Shown: positions 8,878 to 17,685 of the stretch, piece after piece | How positions within the stretch are numbered: the first letter of the stretch is position 1 | Layout of the letters: each line of letters begins with the position of its first letter | DNA from: Streptomyces sp. NBC_01233 | GTDB lineage: Bacteria > Actinomycetota > Actinomycetes > Streptomycetales > Streptomycetaceae | Length of the DNA: 64,000 nt | Direction of reading: 5' to 3' | NCBI RefSeq assembly: GCF_035989305.1 | Contig: NZ_CP108514.1 | Location: forward strand, 8,474,501 to 8,538,500 | Made by a program: the position numbers and the translations under genes | Notes under the pieces: model-generated | Told to the model about the DNA's origin: nothing | Database searches by the model: none | Seen by the model: the letters and a program-made list of their open reading frames with translations, nothing else

Positions 8878-9387
8878 TCAGCTCCCAAGGCCCCCCAGGA
8901 GCACCAACAGCCGCTCCAGGAAAGGAACTTGAGACTTAATCAGCATTTTTTCAGCCAGCGGAGGAGCGAACCACGCCACCCGGTCCAGCTCCGGGAACTC
9001 CTGTACGTTCCCGGAGTGCGGGGGCCATTCCATGGTGAAGGTTCCGGGCACCATCAGCTCCGGGTCGAGGTCCGCCTCCACCGCCCAGATGGTCACCAGC
9101 TTCCCGCTGGTCAGCCGCACCTCGCCCAGCGGCAGGTACTCGCCCTCCGGCGGGGGCAGCCCGATCTCCTCGGTGAACTCCCGGCGGGCCGCGTCCCGCG
9201 GTGTCTCCTGCGGCCCGTACTCGCCCTTCGGGACGGCCCAGCCCCCGGCCTCCCGCCCGGCCCAGAGCGGACCGCCCATGTGTCCGAGCAGGACCTCGAC
9301 CCCGGACGGGTCCTGTTCCGGCGGACCGCCGGTCCGCCGGAACAGGAGCAGTCCGGCACTGCGCTTGTGCGTCATGGGTCCATCCAT
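8878..9387 (-). CDS. Nudix hydrolase
   Basis: A 169-residue protein with a complete Nudix box: GEYGPQETPRDAARREF followed by TEEIG, giving GX5EX7REUXEE with the metal-binding glutamates. The N-terminus SAGLLLFRR plus a GWAVPKGE segment ahead of the box resembles a subfamily acting on diadenosine polyphosphates or 8-oxo-purine nucleotides. The C-terminal helix EFPELDRVAWFAPPLAEKML is also standard. An internal ATG at 9375 (MTHKRS) is an equally good start. It lies upstream of the Tm-1-like gene in the same direction with a 48-base gap, so the two may share a transcript. Substrate not inferable. Confidence 0.9.
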   Translation of the reverse strand: MDGPMTHKRSAGLLLFRRTGGPPEQDPSGVEVLLGHMGGPLWAGREAGGWAVPKGEYGPQETPRDAARREFTEEIGLPPPEGEYLPLGEVRLTSGKLVTIWAVEADLDPELMVPGTFTMEWPPHSGNVQEFPELDRVAWFAPPLAEKMLIKSQVPFLERLLVLLGGLGS

Positions 9388-9419
9388 GCCCCGTACGGGC
9401 GCGGGTCAGTGCTCCGCGG

Positions 9420-10439
9420 TCAGTGGTCGTGCGGGCCCTGCCGGTGGACCGGCCCGTGCGCGTCCGCGCAGTGGGCGCCGGACGGGCCCTCACCCGCGCG
9501 GCCCACCGTGAGGAGGGAATCCTGCGCGTGGTCCACCTGGAGGGTGGTGTGCGTGATCCCGTACTCCTTGGCCAGCAGCCCCTCCAGGTCCCGGCGTACG
9601 GCGTGGCAGTCGCCCGCCGGCTCCACCAGCACGTGTGCGGAGAGCGCCGCCTGCCCCGAGGTGATGGTCCAGATGTGCAGGTCGTGCACCTCGGTGACGG
9701 GCGGGTGTCCGACGAGCCGGTCGCCGACCGCGTCCGGGTCCACATGCGCCGGGGCGGCCTCCAGGAAGATCCGGCCGGACTCGCGGACCAGCCCGTAGCC
9801 CGCCTTGACCATCAGCACCACCACCACGAGGGTGGCGATCGCGTCAGCCTGCCGGAAGCCGGTGGTGAGCACGATCAGACCGGCGACCGCGGTCCCGATG
9901 AAGGCGAAGAGGTCGTTCAGGATGTGCTGGTAGGCGCCCTCGACGGCCAGCGAGGAACGGTTCGCCCGGGAGATGCACCAGGCCGCGGCCACGTTGACGA
10001 CGATGCCCGCGAGCGCCGTCACCACGACCAGCCCGCCCTCCACCGGCGGCGGATCCATCAGTCGCCGCACCGCCTCGTACGCCAGCCAGGCCGCCAGCAG
10101 GAGCAGCGTCAGGCCGTTGGCCTGGGCGGAGAGTATCTCCGCGCGCTTGAGGCCGTACGTGAAACCGCCGCGGGCCGGGCGGGCCGCCAGCCGCATCGCG
10201 ATCAGCGCGAGGACGATGGAGACGGCGTCGGTCAGCATGTGCGCCGCGTCCGAGATCAGGGCCAGGGAGTTGGCCACGATGCCGATGCCCACCTCGATGG
10301 CCATGAACGTACCGATCAGACCCAGCGCGATCCCCAGCCAGCGGCGGTCGGCGTCGGCGGACACGCCGTGGCTGTGTCCCGCGTGTCCGCCTCCGTGCCC
10401 GTGGTCGTGGCCGTCGTGCGCGTGGTCGTGCCCACTCAT
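9420..10439 (-). CDS. cation diffusion facilitator metal exporter
   Basis: A 339-residue CDF transporter. The start ATG 10439 opens a histidine-rich N-terminus (HDHAHDGHDHGHGGGHAGHSHG, given here only as residues 3-24) typical of zinc exporters of the CzcD/ZitB group. Six membrane helices follow; helix 2 carries the LISDAAHM motif with His and Asp of metal site A (DAAHMLTD) and helix 5 the ND pair (HILNDLFAF). The C-terminal cytoplasmic domain ends with a His-containing tail. It probably exports Zn2+ (possibly Cd2+/Co2+) in exchange for protons. A 6-3-6 inverted repeat lies upstream of its start. It is divergent from the FHA-ABC transporter gene. Confidence 0.92.
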   Translation of the reverse strand: MSGHDHAHDGHDHGHGGGHAGHSHGVSADADRRWLGIALGLIGTFMAIEVGIGIVANSLALISDAAHMLTDAVSIVLALIAMRLAARPARGGFTYGLKRAEILSAQANGLTLLLLAAWLAYEAVRRLMDPPPVEGGLVVVTALAGIVVNVAAAWCISRANRSSLAVEGAYQHILNDLFAFIGTAVAGLIVLTTGFRQADAIATLVVVVLMVKAGYGLVRESGRIFLEAAPAHVDPDAVGDRLVGHPPVTEVHDLHIWTITSGQAALSAHVLVEPAGDCHAVRRDLEGLLAKEYGITHTTLQVDHAQDSLLTVGRAGEGPSGAHCADAHGPVHRQGPHDH

Positions 10440-10524
10440 GGCGTCCCCCGTCTCATCGCGGCACCCGTGTGTTCGGATCCGTCGCGTGAAGTGAAGCGCA
10501 CCCCGGCGAGATGGGCAAAGGCTG

Positions 10525-10539
10525 CAACGGGGACCGTTG
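10525..10539. promoter_or_regulatory. inverted repeat in a divergent promoter region, candidate operator
   Basis: CAACGG-GGA-CCGTTG, a perfect 6-3-6 inverted repeat, sits 86 bases upstream of the metal exporter and 80 bases upstream of the FHA-ABC gene. The flanking sequence (ATTACCCATAAG) is AT-richer than the surroundings. It could bind a dimeric regulator such as a metal sensor; no regulator gene is adjacent. Confidence 0.35.
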
Positions 10540-10618
10540 TCATTACCCATAAGAGGCCTCTGACCTGCGGTGATGTCGGACGGCTGCCGGGCCGGCGGGT
10601 TCATGGGAAAATCTGCTC

Positions 10619-13033
10619 ATGGTCCAGCGCCCCGGTGTGCCGACCGCACCCGAGCTCGTTCTGGTGACCGACACGGACTCGATCGCGATGAGCCCGGGCC
10701 GGACGTACCACGTGGGCAGGGACCCGCTCTGCGAGATCTGCCTGGAGGACGCCCGCGTCTCCTGGCGCCATGCGGTCCTGCGCCCGGACGGCGACCACTG
10801 GACGGTGGAGGACGAGCACAGCACCAACGGGACCTGGGCCGACGGCCGGCGCGTCCACGAATGGAGCGTCGGCGTCGGCAGCCGGCTGCGCTTCGGCGAC
10901 GAGCAGGACGGTCCGGGCGCCGTCCTCGTCGGTCCGCCGCCCCCTCCGGCTCCCCCTCCCCCTCCGCCCCCGCCTTCCTCCGCCGCACCGGACGCCGCCG
11001 CCGGTGTCCGGCCCTCCCGGGTCGCGTCCCTGTCCCGTAGCTTCCAACGACCGACGACCGTACGTCCGCTCCTCGCCCGTACCGCGGTGAGCATCGGCCG
11101 CGCCCCCGAGAGCGACCTCGTCATCGACGACCTCACGGTCTCCCGCCGGCACGCCGAACTCCGTGCCCTCGCCGACGGCACGTACGAGATCGCGGACCTC
11201 GGCAGCCACAACGGCACCTACCTCAACGGCGCCCGCCTCGACCTCAGGGCCGCCCCCCTCGCCCAGGGCGACATCGTCGGCATCGGACACTCTGCCTTCT
11301 GCCTCGTCGGGGACCAGCTCCAGGAGTTCGTGGACACGGGCGAGATCTCGCTCGACGTCCAGGGCCTCACCGTCGCCGTCGACAAGGGCCGCAAGATCCT
11401 CCTCGACCGGGTCTCCTTCCCCGTGGGGGCCAAATGCCTGCTCGCCGTCGTCGGCCCCAGCGGCGCCGGCAAGTCCACCCTGCTCGGCGCGCTCACCGGG
11501 CTGCGCCCCGCCGACCAGGGCACCGTCCTCTACGACGGACGCGACCTCTACCGCGACTACGCCGAACTGCGCCGCCGTATCGGGCTCGTCCCCCAGGACG
11601 ACATCCTGCACTCCCAGCTCACCGTCCGGCGCGCCCTCGGCTACGCCGCCGAACTCCGCTTCCCGCAGGACACCGCACCAGCCGAACGCCAGGCCCGGGT
11701 GGAGGAGGTGATCGGCGAACTCGGCCTCCAGCAGCGCGCCGACCAGCCCATCCACAGCCTCTCCGGCGGCCAGCGCAAACGCGTGTCCGTGGCCCTGGAG
11801 CTGCTCACCAAGCCGTCCCTGCTCTTCCTGGACGAGCCCACCTCCGGCCTCGACCCCGGCATGGACCGCTCGGTGATGCACATGCTGCGCGGCCTCGCGG
11901 ACGACAGCCGCACGGTCATCGTCGTCACCCACAGCGTGCTCAACCTCGAAGTCTGCGACCGCCTCCTGGTCCTCGCGCCCGGCGGGCGCACCGCGTACTA
12001 CGGCCCTCCGGAGGAGGCCCTCGGTTTCTTCGGCTACGAACAGTGGCCCGAGGCCTACGAGGCGTTCGAGAACCGGCAGGACCGCGACTGGGCCGGGCAG
12101 TACCGGGCCTCGCCGCTGCACAGCCGCTACGTCGACGTCTCCGCCGGAAGGCCCCCGCCGCCGCTCGCCGGAGAGGCGGCCTCGGCCGGCGGCGCCGTGC
12201 CGCAGCCGCCGCCCAAGGCCCAGAGCTGGGGCTCCCAGCTCTCGACCCTGATCCGCCGGTACACCGCCGTGCTCGGCGCCGACCGCACCTTCCTGGCCAT
12301 CATCGTCGGGCTGCCGTTCGTCATGGGCGGGCTGGCCCGTGCGCTGGCCGGCAGCGCCCTCACGGCCGAGACGGGGCTGAACGCGCTGTTCATCCTGGTC
12401 CTGGGCGGAGTCCTGACCGGCGCCGCCAACGCGGTGCGCGAACTCGTCAAGGAACGCGTCATCTACCAGCGCGAGCGCGCCGTGGGCCTGTCCCGGTCGG
12501 CCTACCTGATGTCCAAGGTGCTGGTCCTCGGCGCGCTCACCATCGCCCAGGCCGTGGTCCTCACCGTGGTCGGGCTCGGCGGGGTCGACACCAACGCCCC
12601 CGGCGGCACGGGGATCTTCCTGCCGCCGCTGATCGAGATCACCCTCGCCGTCGCCCTGCTGTCCTTCACCTCGATGCTGCTCGGCCTGATGATCTCCGCC
12701 CTGGTGACCAAGGAGGAAGTCACCATGCCGCTGCTGGTCCTCCTCACCATCGTCCAGTCCGCCTTCTGCGGGGCCCTGCTGAAACTGTCGGGGGTCCCCG
12801 TCCTCGAACAGCTGGCCTGGTTCGTGCCGGCCCGGTGGGCCATGGGCGCGATGGCCACCACCACCGACCTCGGCGCGATCGTGCCCCTCAAGATCACCCA
12901 GGACCCGATGTTCGATCACGAGGCGAGCCTGTGGCTCATCGACATGGGGATGCTGCTCGCCCTGTCCGCGCTGTTCACCGTGCTGGTGGCCCGGATGCTG
13001 CGCCGCCACGAGCCCGCGGTCATGCGGAAGTAG
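10619..13033 (+). CDS. two-FHA-domain ABC transporter (Rv1747/ABCG-like)
   Basis: An 804-residue full half-transporter. FHA domain 1 is at about residues 28-95 (GRDPLCEI, SWRHAVL, STNGTWADG) and FHA domain 2 at 150-225 (SIGRAPESDLVI, SRRHAEL, SHNGTYLNG), joined by a proline-rich linker. The ABC domain follows: Walker A GPSGAGKST at 279-287, LSGGQRKRVSVALEL near 380, Walker B LLFLDEPTSGLD. The C-terminal third has about six membrane helices of the ABC-2 type. This is the architecture of mycobacterial Rv1747, whose FHA domains read phosphothreonines placed by Ser/Thr kinases; a kinase lies 3 kb away at 5845-7443. The exported compound is unknown. It is followed at 6 bases by its likely partner gene. 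Confidence 0.93.
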   Translation: MVQRPGVPTAPELVLVTDTDSIAMSPGRTYHVGRDPLCEICLEDARVSWRHAVLRPDGDHWTVEDEHSTNGTWADGRRVHEWSVGVGSRLRFGDEQDGPGAVLVGPPPPPAPPPPPPPPSSAAPDAAAGVRPSRVASLSRSFQRPTTVRPLLARTAVSIGRAPESDLVIDDLTVSRRHAELRALADGTYEIADLGSHNGTYLNGARLDLRAAPLAQGDIVGIGHSAFCLVGDQLQEFVDTGEISLDVQGLTVAVDKGRKILLDRVSFPVGAKCLLAVVGPSGAGKSTLLGALTGLRPADQGTVLYDGRDLYRDYAELRRRIGLVPQDDILHSQLTVRRALGYAAELRFPQDTAPAERQARVEEVIGELGLQQRADQPIHSLSGGQRKRVSVALELLTKPSLLFLDEPTSGLDPGMDRSVMHMLRGLADDSRTVIVVTHSVLNLEVCDRLLVLAPGGRTAYYGPPEEALGFFGYEQWPEAYEAFENRQDRDWAGQYRASPLHSRYVDVSAGRPPPPLAGEAASAGGAVPQPPPKAQSWGSQLSTLIRRYTAVLGADRTFLAIIVGLPFVMGGLARALAGSALTAETGLNALFILVLGGVLTGAANAVRELVKERVIYQRERAVGLSRSAYLMSKVLVLGALTIAQAVVLTVVGLGGVDTNAPGGTGIFLPPLIEITLAVALLSFTSMLLGLMISALVTKEEVTMPLLVLLTIVQSAFCGALLKLSGVPVLEQLAWFVPARWAMGAMATTTDLGAIVPLKITQDPMFDHEASLWLIDMGMLLALSALFTVLVARMLRRHEPAVMRK

Positions 13034-13039
13034 CCGCCC

Positions 13040-13768
13040 ATGACCAGCCCCGGCCCGGTCGAGGACTTCCGGCCCACCCACGTCGTCCCGCAAGAGGGTC
13101 TACCCGCCTGGGAGAGCCCCGACGTGTCCCGCCCCACAGTGCCGCTCGACGGCTTCCTCCCGGTACAGCTGCTGTCCCGGCGCGGCGACTGGGGCGAGGT
13201 CCTGTGCGCCAACGGCTGGTCCGCCTGGGTGGACGGCAGGCTCCTGGTGTCGGTGCCGCAACCCCCGCCGACGACCGACCGGCCGCTCGCCCGTACGGAG
13301 GACGCGCGGCCGATGCTCACACGCGCCGCCGAGGCCCTGGAGCGCTACCGGCGTGCCGCGGACGAGCTCGCCTCGGGGAGGACGGACGCCGATGCCTTCC
13401 GGCGGACCGTACGGGGGCTGCGGGCCGGGGTGGTCGTGGACGGGGAGTCGGTGTGGGTCTACGACGTGACGGCGGGGAAGTGGCTGTACGGCGACGAGAG
13501 CCGCCTGACGACCTTCGCGGTCGTGGCGGCGCCGGGGGCCTCGCCCGGTCCGCCGCAACCGCCGCCCCCATCCGCGCCCACACCGACGCAGGTGGGCACC
13601 GGAGCCGAAGTACCCCCGGATCCGCCACCGGCCGACGGGGCGGTGGCGGGTCGGCCCGACCCCGACGAGGAGCACGACGAGGAGCACGGCAAGGAGCACG
13701 ACAAGGAGCACGGCACGGAGCACGACACCACCCTGATCGTGGACACGCACGATCCGGAAGCCGACTGA
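13040..13768 (+). CDS. SH3-like cytoplasmic protein with a His/Glu/Asp-rich tail
   Basis: A 242-residue protein without signal or membrane segment, starting 6 bases after the FHA-ABC stop, so co-transcribed. Residues about 35-70 form a bacterial SH3-like fold (LPVQLLSRRGDWGEVLCANG, then WSAWVDGR). Residues about 95-170 are helical then have a WVYD...WLYGDE segment seen in short nucleic-acid or peptide-binding modules. The tail switches to proline, then to an HDEEHGKEHDKEHGTEHD array near residues 213-230 with five histidines, a possible metal-binding strip. It is probably an accessory of the exporter; the function is inferred only from linkage. Confidence 0.75.
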   Translation: MTSPGPVEDFRPTHVVPQEGLPAWESPDVSRPTVPLDGFLPVQLLSRRGDWGEVLCANGWSAWVDGRLLVSVPQPPPTTDRPLARTEDARPMLTRAAEALERYRRAADELASGRTDADAFRRTVRGLRAGVVVDGESVWVYDVTAGKWLYGDESRLTTFAVVAAPGASPGPPQPPPPSAPTPTQVGTGAEVPPDPPPADGAVAGRPDPDEEHDEEHGKEHDKEHGTEHDTTLIVDTHDPEAD

Positions 13769-13774
13769 GCGCGT

Positions 13775-13835
13775 TCCCGGAAGCGGCTGACCGGATCGGG
13801 GCTCGACTCAGGGGGTCCCGGAAGCGGCCGACCGG
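13775..13835. repeat. pair of near-identical 20-bp direct repeats
   Basis: TCCCGGAAGCGGCTGACCGG at 13775-13794 recurs with one change at 13816-13835. They lie in the gap between two convergent genes; a shorter related string (TCCGGAAGCCGACTG) overlaps the preceding stop, suggesting duplication of the gene's 3' end. Confidence 0.6.
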
Positions 13836-13879
13836 CCGAGGGGTGTGGGCGGCTGGGGAGCGGAGGCGGGCGGCGGACG

Positions 13880-15172
13880 TCAGGGCGCCGGGGTCGTGGC
13901 TGCGGCGGGTTCCTCGACGCGGCCGCGGCGGTGCAGGGGGCGGGCCAGGAGGGCGCCCAGGAAGCCCGCCACCGCACCCCAGAGGAGGGCGAGCCCGACC
14001 GTGCGCCACAGGACGGGATTCAGCACGACCTCGCCGCCGAGCCCGTCCACCTCGCCGATGCCCAGCAGGGAGAGGCCGAACTGTGCCTGCACGCGCGCGA
14101 GCAGACAGACCATCAGGGTCGCCAGGGCCAGGGCCACGCCCAGGTGGAGCGCGTGCTGCCAGGAGCGGACGTGGGCGGGGGAGCGCACGGCCGCCAGTAC
14201 TCCGGTGCCGAGGAGCAGGACCGCGGCCACGGCCACCAGCCACCACGCACGGGAGTCGCGCTCCGCGAGCGAGGCCACGTCCACCGCGGACAGCTCGGAG
14301 CCGCGCAGGACCTCGTCCAGGAGCTGCGGCATCGGCAGCCCGAACGGGCCCTCGACCCGGCCCTCCCAGGCGCCGCCGAAGCCCAGGGTGAACGCGATCC
14401 AGGCGAGGTTCGGCAGCGCGAGCAGGATGACCGCGAAGGTCCGGGCGGCATGGCCCTGGGTGGCGGCCACCACCAGGCCGACCCCGACACCGAGGACGAC
14501 GTAGGCCAGGAGCAGCAGCATCGTGGCGAAGGCGGCCGGGCGCAGCGCCGCGTGGTAGCGGACCAGCCCGGCCGGGAGCGGCGCGCGGCGCGAGACCAGC
14601 AGGGCGATCAGCAGCAGGCCCAGGATCCACAGCAGTCCGAAGAGGAGCGTGGCGGGCAGGTCGGCCCGGAACCCCACGGTCGGGGCCGAGTCGAGGAGTT
14701 CACCGATCACCCCGACCGGGGAGTCGCCGGTGGAGATGCCGAAGGACTGCCGGGCGAGGAACGCGGCCCCGGTCAGCGCGAGGAGCCACAGGACGACCAA
14801 CGGGAGGGCCCGGCCGATGAGTTCGCGGGGCCGGGCCACCGCACGGTTGTGCAGGGGGTGCAGGAAGCAGGAGCCCGCGGTGAGGGCGCCGGCCAGGCTC
14901 ACCGACAGCGGGAGCGCCGACAGGCTCGCGTCGGCCCCCGCCAGGACACCGGCCCCTCCCGACACCTCCAGCGAACCGCCGGCCGCCATCACGACGACCG
15001 CGGCGACCACACGGGGGAACGCGCCGCCCGGCAGGTCGCCCGCGCCCGCGCACGCGAGCCCTGCGGCGGCGACCGCGGTCATCACGGCGAATCCCGCGAC
15101 GACGGCGACGAGGGCGTCGCGCCATGCCCTCGCGGAGCCCCCGGACGATGGTGATCTCGGTATCCGGCTCAC
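13880..15172 (-). CDS. streptophobe-family polytopic membrane protein
   Basis: A 430-residue hydrophobic protein with about ten membrane segments, matching the composition and landmarks of the streptomycete "streptophobe" family (WRDALVAVVAGFAVMTAVAA near the N-terminus; GGAWEGRVEGPFGLPMPQLL in an outer loop). The GTG at 15172 (VSRIPRSP) is favoured since the sequence upstream overlaps the divergent gene's promoter and has no hydrophobic or family character. The role of the family is not known. It converges on the SH3-like gene and is divergent from the DUF6777 gene. Confidence 0.8.
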   Translation of the reverse strand: MSRIPRSPSSGGSARAWRDALVAVVAGFAVMTAVAAAGLACAGAGDLPGGAFPRVVAAVVVMAAGGSLEVSGGAGVLAGADASLSALPLSVSLAGALTAGSCFLHPLHNRAVARPRELIGRALPLVVLWLLALTGAAFLARQSFGISTGDSPVGVIGELLDSAPTVGFRADLPATLLFGLLWILGLLLIALLVSRRAPLPAGLVRYHAALRPAAFATMLLLLAYVVLGVGVGLVVAATQGHAARTFAVILLALPNLAWIAFTLGFGGAWEGRVEGPFGLPMPQLLDEVLRGSELSAVDVASLAERDSRAWWLVAVAAVLLLGTGVLAAVRSPAHVRSWQHALHLGVALALATLMVCLLARVQAQFGLSLLGIGEVDGLGGEVVLNPVLWRTVGLALLWGAVAGFLGALLARPLHRRGRVEEPAAATTPAP

Positions 15173-15265
15173 CCTGCCACCGTGGCATCCTCGGCTTGCG
15201 GGCACCACCCGGATGGCGCACACAATGGTCCGCAGGGAACTCCCTCCTACTGGGAAGAAGAGCCC

Positions 15266-16777
15266 GTGACCACGCAACCCTCCGGCCGGCCGCCCTCGTC
15301 AGAGCGCCCCAGCGGGCCGCCTTCCGGCCCGCTCTCGGGCGGGCAGCAAGGGCCGCCGCCCCCGCCTCCGCCCGCACCGCCCACGCCGGGATCCCCCGGC
15401 GGGCCCGGTGGTCCTGCCAAGGGGCCCTGGTGGCGGTCCGTGCCCCGGCTCGCCACGATGCTCGTCGCGGTGGTGGCGGTCGTGGCCCTGGCCGTCGTCC
15501 TCACCCGGCCCAGCGGTACCGACAACGCCGGCGGGGAGGTCTTCCTCCAGCCGGCCGCCGCCTCCGGCCCCGACCCGTTCACCGAGTCGACCGTGACCAA
15601 CGAGGCGAAGCCGCCGGAGAGCCCGGCGGCGTCCCCCACGGGCCCCAAGACCCCCAGCGCCCCCACGAGCGCCACCCAGGGCACCACGACGGGTACCAGG
15701 AGCATCAGCGGCTCCGCGCCGGGCGTGTACGGGGGCACGAGGGACACCGCCAGCTGCGACGTCGAGAAGCAGATCAAGGCGCTGTCCGCGGACCCCTCCA
15801 AGAACGCCGCCTTCGCCTCGGCGCTCGGCATCCAGCCGCAGTCCGTCCCCGCGTACCTCCGCTCGCTCACCTCGGTGCAGCTGCGGATGGACACCCGGGT
15901 CACGAACCACGGCTACCAGAACGGCAAGCTCACGAGCTACCAGGCCGTACTGCAGGCCGGGACGGCCGTGCTGGTGGACGACCGGGGAGTGCCGCGGGTG
16001 CGCTGCGCGTGCGGCAACCCGCTCGGCCCGCCGGTGGCGCTCAAGGCCAATCCGAAGCGCTTCGGGCAGACGTGGCCCTCGTACCAGCCGCAGAAGGTGG
16101 TCGTCATCGCACCGGCGCCGACCGTGGTGCACAAGATCGTGATCTATGACCAGGACAACCGGCGCTGGTACGAGCGCGAGAAGGGCAGCCACCAAGGCAG
16201 GCCCGACCGGCCGGTGCCGCCGCCGGTGATCCAGACGCCGACGTTCATCCCGACGAAGCCGACGCCGACCGGTACCGAGACGAAGCCGAAGCCCACGGGC
16301 ACGCACCCGAAGCCGACCGAGACCGAGACGAAGCCGGTGAAGCCCACGGAGACGGAGACGGAGCCGGTGAAGCCCACGGAGACGGAGACGGAGCCGGTGA
16401 AGCCCACGGAGACGGAGACGGAGCCGGTGAAGCCCACGGAGACCGAGACGGAGCCGGTGAAGCCCACGGAGACGGAGACGGAGCCGGTGAAGCCCACGGA
16501 GACGGAGACGGAGCCGGTGAAGCCCACGGAGACGGAGACGGAGCCGGCGAAGCCCACGGAGACGCAAACGGAACCGAAGACGCTCACGGAGACGGAAACG
16601 CCCACGACGCCGACCGAGAAGGAACCGACGGCGACGGCCGAGACGCGCACGACGGCGACGGCCGAGACGGAGACGAGGCCGGACACGGTCCCGGAGCAGC
16701 CTGAGTCGGTGGCCCCGGTGGAGCCCGAAGCCCCAGTTCCGCCCGAAGAGGAGGAGCCGGAGGTCAACGAGTCCTAG
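15266..16777 (+). CDS. DUF6777 membrane-anchored protein with a TETETEP repeat tail
   Basis: A 503-residue protein from GTG 15266, preceded by GGGAAGAAGAG. Residues 1-58 are cytoplasmic and proline-rich; about 65-85 form a membrane anchor (MLVAVVAVVALAVVL). The motif EVFLQPAAASGPDPFTES just outside the membrane is the hallmark of DUF6777. A globular extracellular domain (about 150-310) holds two paired-looking cysteine sites (ASCDVEKQ and VRCACGNP). The tail carries nine 10-residue units of the PTETETEPVK type, then more TETE-rich sequence and an acidic end. Such a tail probably spans the cell wall. A strong terminator follows 33 bases after the stop. Confidence 0.85.
   Translation: MTTQPSGRPPSSERPSGPPSGPLSGGQQGPPPPPPPAPPTPGSPGGPGGPAKGPWWRSVPRLATMLVAVVAVVALAVVLTRPSGTDNAGGEVFLQPAAASGPDPFTESTVTNEAKPPESPAASPTGPKTPSAPTSATQGTTTGTRSISGSAPGVYGGTRDTASCDVEKQIKALSADPSKNAAFASALGIQPQSVPAYLRSLTSVQLRMDTRVTNHGYQNGKLTSYQAVLQAGTAVLVDDRGVPRVRCACGNPLGPPVALKANPKRFGQTWPSYQPQKVVVIAPAPTVVHKIVIYDQDNRRWYEREKGSHQGRPDRPVPPPVIQTPTFIPTKPTPTGTETKPKPTGTHPKPTETETKPVKPTETETEPVKPTETETEPVKPTETETEPVKPTETETEPVKPTETETEPVKPTETETEPVKPTETETEPAKPTETQTEPKTLTETETPTTPTEKEPTATAETRTTATAETETRPDTVPEQPESVAPVEPEAPVPPEEEEPEVNES
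16313..16582 (+). repeat. nine 30-bp in-frame tandem repeats
   Basis: Nine consecutive 30-bp units encode PTETETKPVK, six PTETETEPVK, PTETETEPAK and PTETQTEPKT. The central units are identical at DNA level apart from single silent changes (for example ACC for ACG near 16441), so the array has expanded recently and copy number is likely to vary between strains. Confidence 0.92.
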
Positions 16778-16810
16778 CCGGCCGGGGTACCAGCCCCAGC
16801 GGCAGCCCTG

Positions 16811-16848
16811 AGTGCACCGCATCCCCCACGCGGGGGATGCGGTGCACT
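16811..16848 (+). terminator. strong terminator hairpin
   Basis: Perfect 17-bp arms at 16811-16827 and 16832-16848 around the loop ACGC, placed 33 bases after the DUF6777 stop. There is no T-run, as is common in this GC-rich group. It overlaps the first possible start codon of the next reading frame. Confidence 0.85.
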
Positions 16849-17220
16849 CCCAGGTCCGACGCCCTTCCCCCGCCCCGCGGCGAGGCCCCTGCATCCAGAG
16901 CCTCAGCACGCTCTCCAGTCCGGGAGCACCTCGCCCCGGCCGCGCAGCAGCCCGAAGCGGAGCAGCGGCGCCGGCGGCGCCCCGCGGTGGTGCTCGTACC
17001 GGCGGCCCTCACGGCCGGAGCGCTCGCGCCGACGGTGGACCGGGTGCTGAGCACCTTCGGCCCGGCCGGGAGGACGGACGCGGGATTCGAGGGCCCCGGC
17101 TGGGCGCTGGCGGCCGGGGTGACCAGTGGGCTGTTCGTCCTGTGGGGACCCCTGCTGGCAGCCTCGACCCGGGCGCACTACGCACACCGGTGTCGGCCGG
17201 TGAAGACACGGATGGTGTAG
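16837..17220 (+). CDS. small two-helix membrane protein, start uncertain
   Basis: The 3' two thirds of this frame have strongly GC-biased third positions and encode two hydrophobic segments (VVLVPAALTAGALAPTV and WALAAGVTSGLFVLWGPLLA) followed by a basic end. The ATG at 16837 lies inside the right arm of a terminator hairpin and the first 45 codons look random, so the true start is probably downstream (a GTG near 16990, or a non-canonical start). It converges on the 17233-17439 gene. Family and function unknown. Confidence 0.5.
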   Translation: MRCTPRSDALPPPRGEAPASRASARSPVREHLAPAAQQPEAEQRRRRRPAVVLVPAALTAGALAPTVDRVLSTFGPAGRTDAGFEGPGWALAAGVTSGLFVLWGPLLAASTRAHYAHRCRPVKTRMV

Positions 17221-17232
17221 CGGCGTGCCGGA

Positions 17233-17439
17233 TCAGGCGCGGCCGCGCCGGGTCAGCGCGTCGCCCGCGGCGCCCACCGCGAGGCCGAGGACGACCCTGA
17301 CGACGTAGCTGTAGGTCTCGTAGCCGTCAGGGGCGAGGAAACGGACGAATCCCATGAAGTGGATCCAGCCGAGCCACTCGTGCAGGAGACCGCTCGCGCC
17401 GCCGACGACCGGGGGCTGTTCCGGCGGTCCCGGCAGCAA
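17233..17439 (-). CDS. small hydrophobic protein, unknown function
   Basis: A 68-residue protein from a TTG start with GGGAGG seven bases upstream. It reads LLHEWLGWIHFMGFVRFLAP, then YETYSYVVRVVLGLAVGAAG and a basic tail TRRGRA: an amphipathic tryptophan/histidine-containing helix followed by one membrane helix. Convergent with the small membrane gene on the other strand, 12 bases apart. No recognisable family. Confidence 0.5.
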   Translation of the reverse strand: MLPGPPEQPPVVGGASGLLHEWLGWIHFMGFVRFLAPDGYETYSYVVRVVLGLAVGAAGDALTRRGRA

Positions 17440-17685
17440 CTGATCGCCTCCCTGCGCGAACGGGCCGAACTGGCCGAGGCGGACACGGAGTCACGCGCGG
17501 AGCCGGCGGCCAACAGACCGTGGGCCAGGGGGTTTTCCCTCATCTTCGGCAGGCCGGCGCCCCAGCTCGGGCGGGCGGCTGCGGTTCGGCCGGGGCCGTG
17601 CCCGCGTCGGCGCCTTGGGCAGGGGGGAGCCGGTGGCCGGCCGCCCCACGGGGACACGGGCGGGGGAGAGTGAGACCCTGGCTGC

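Noticed and set aside
16313..16582. CRISPR-like regular array
   Set aside because: Units are contiguous, in frame and coding; no spacers exist.
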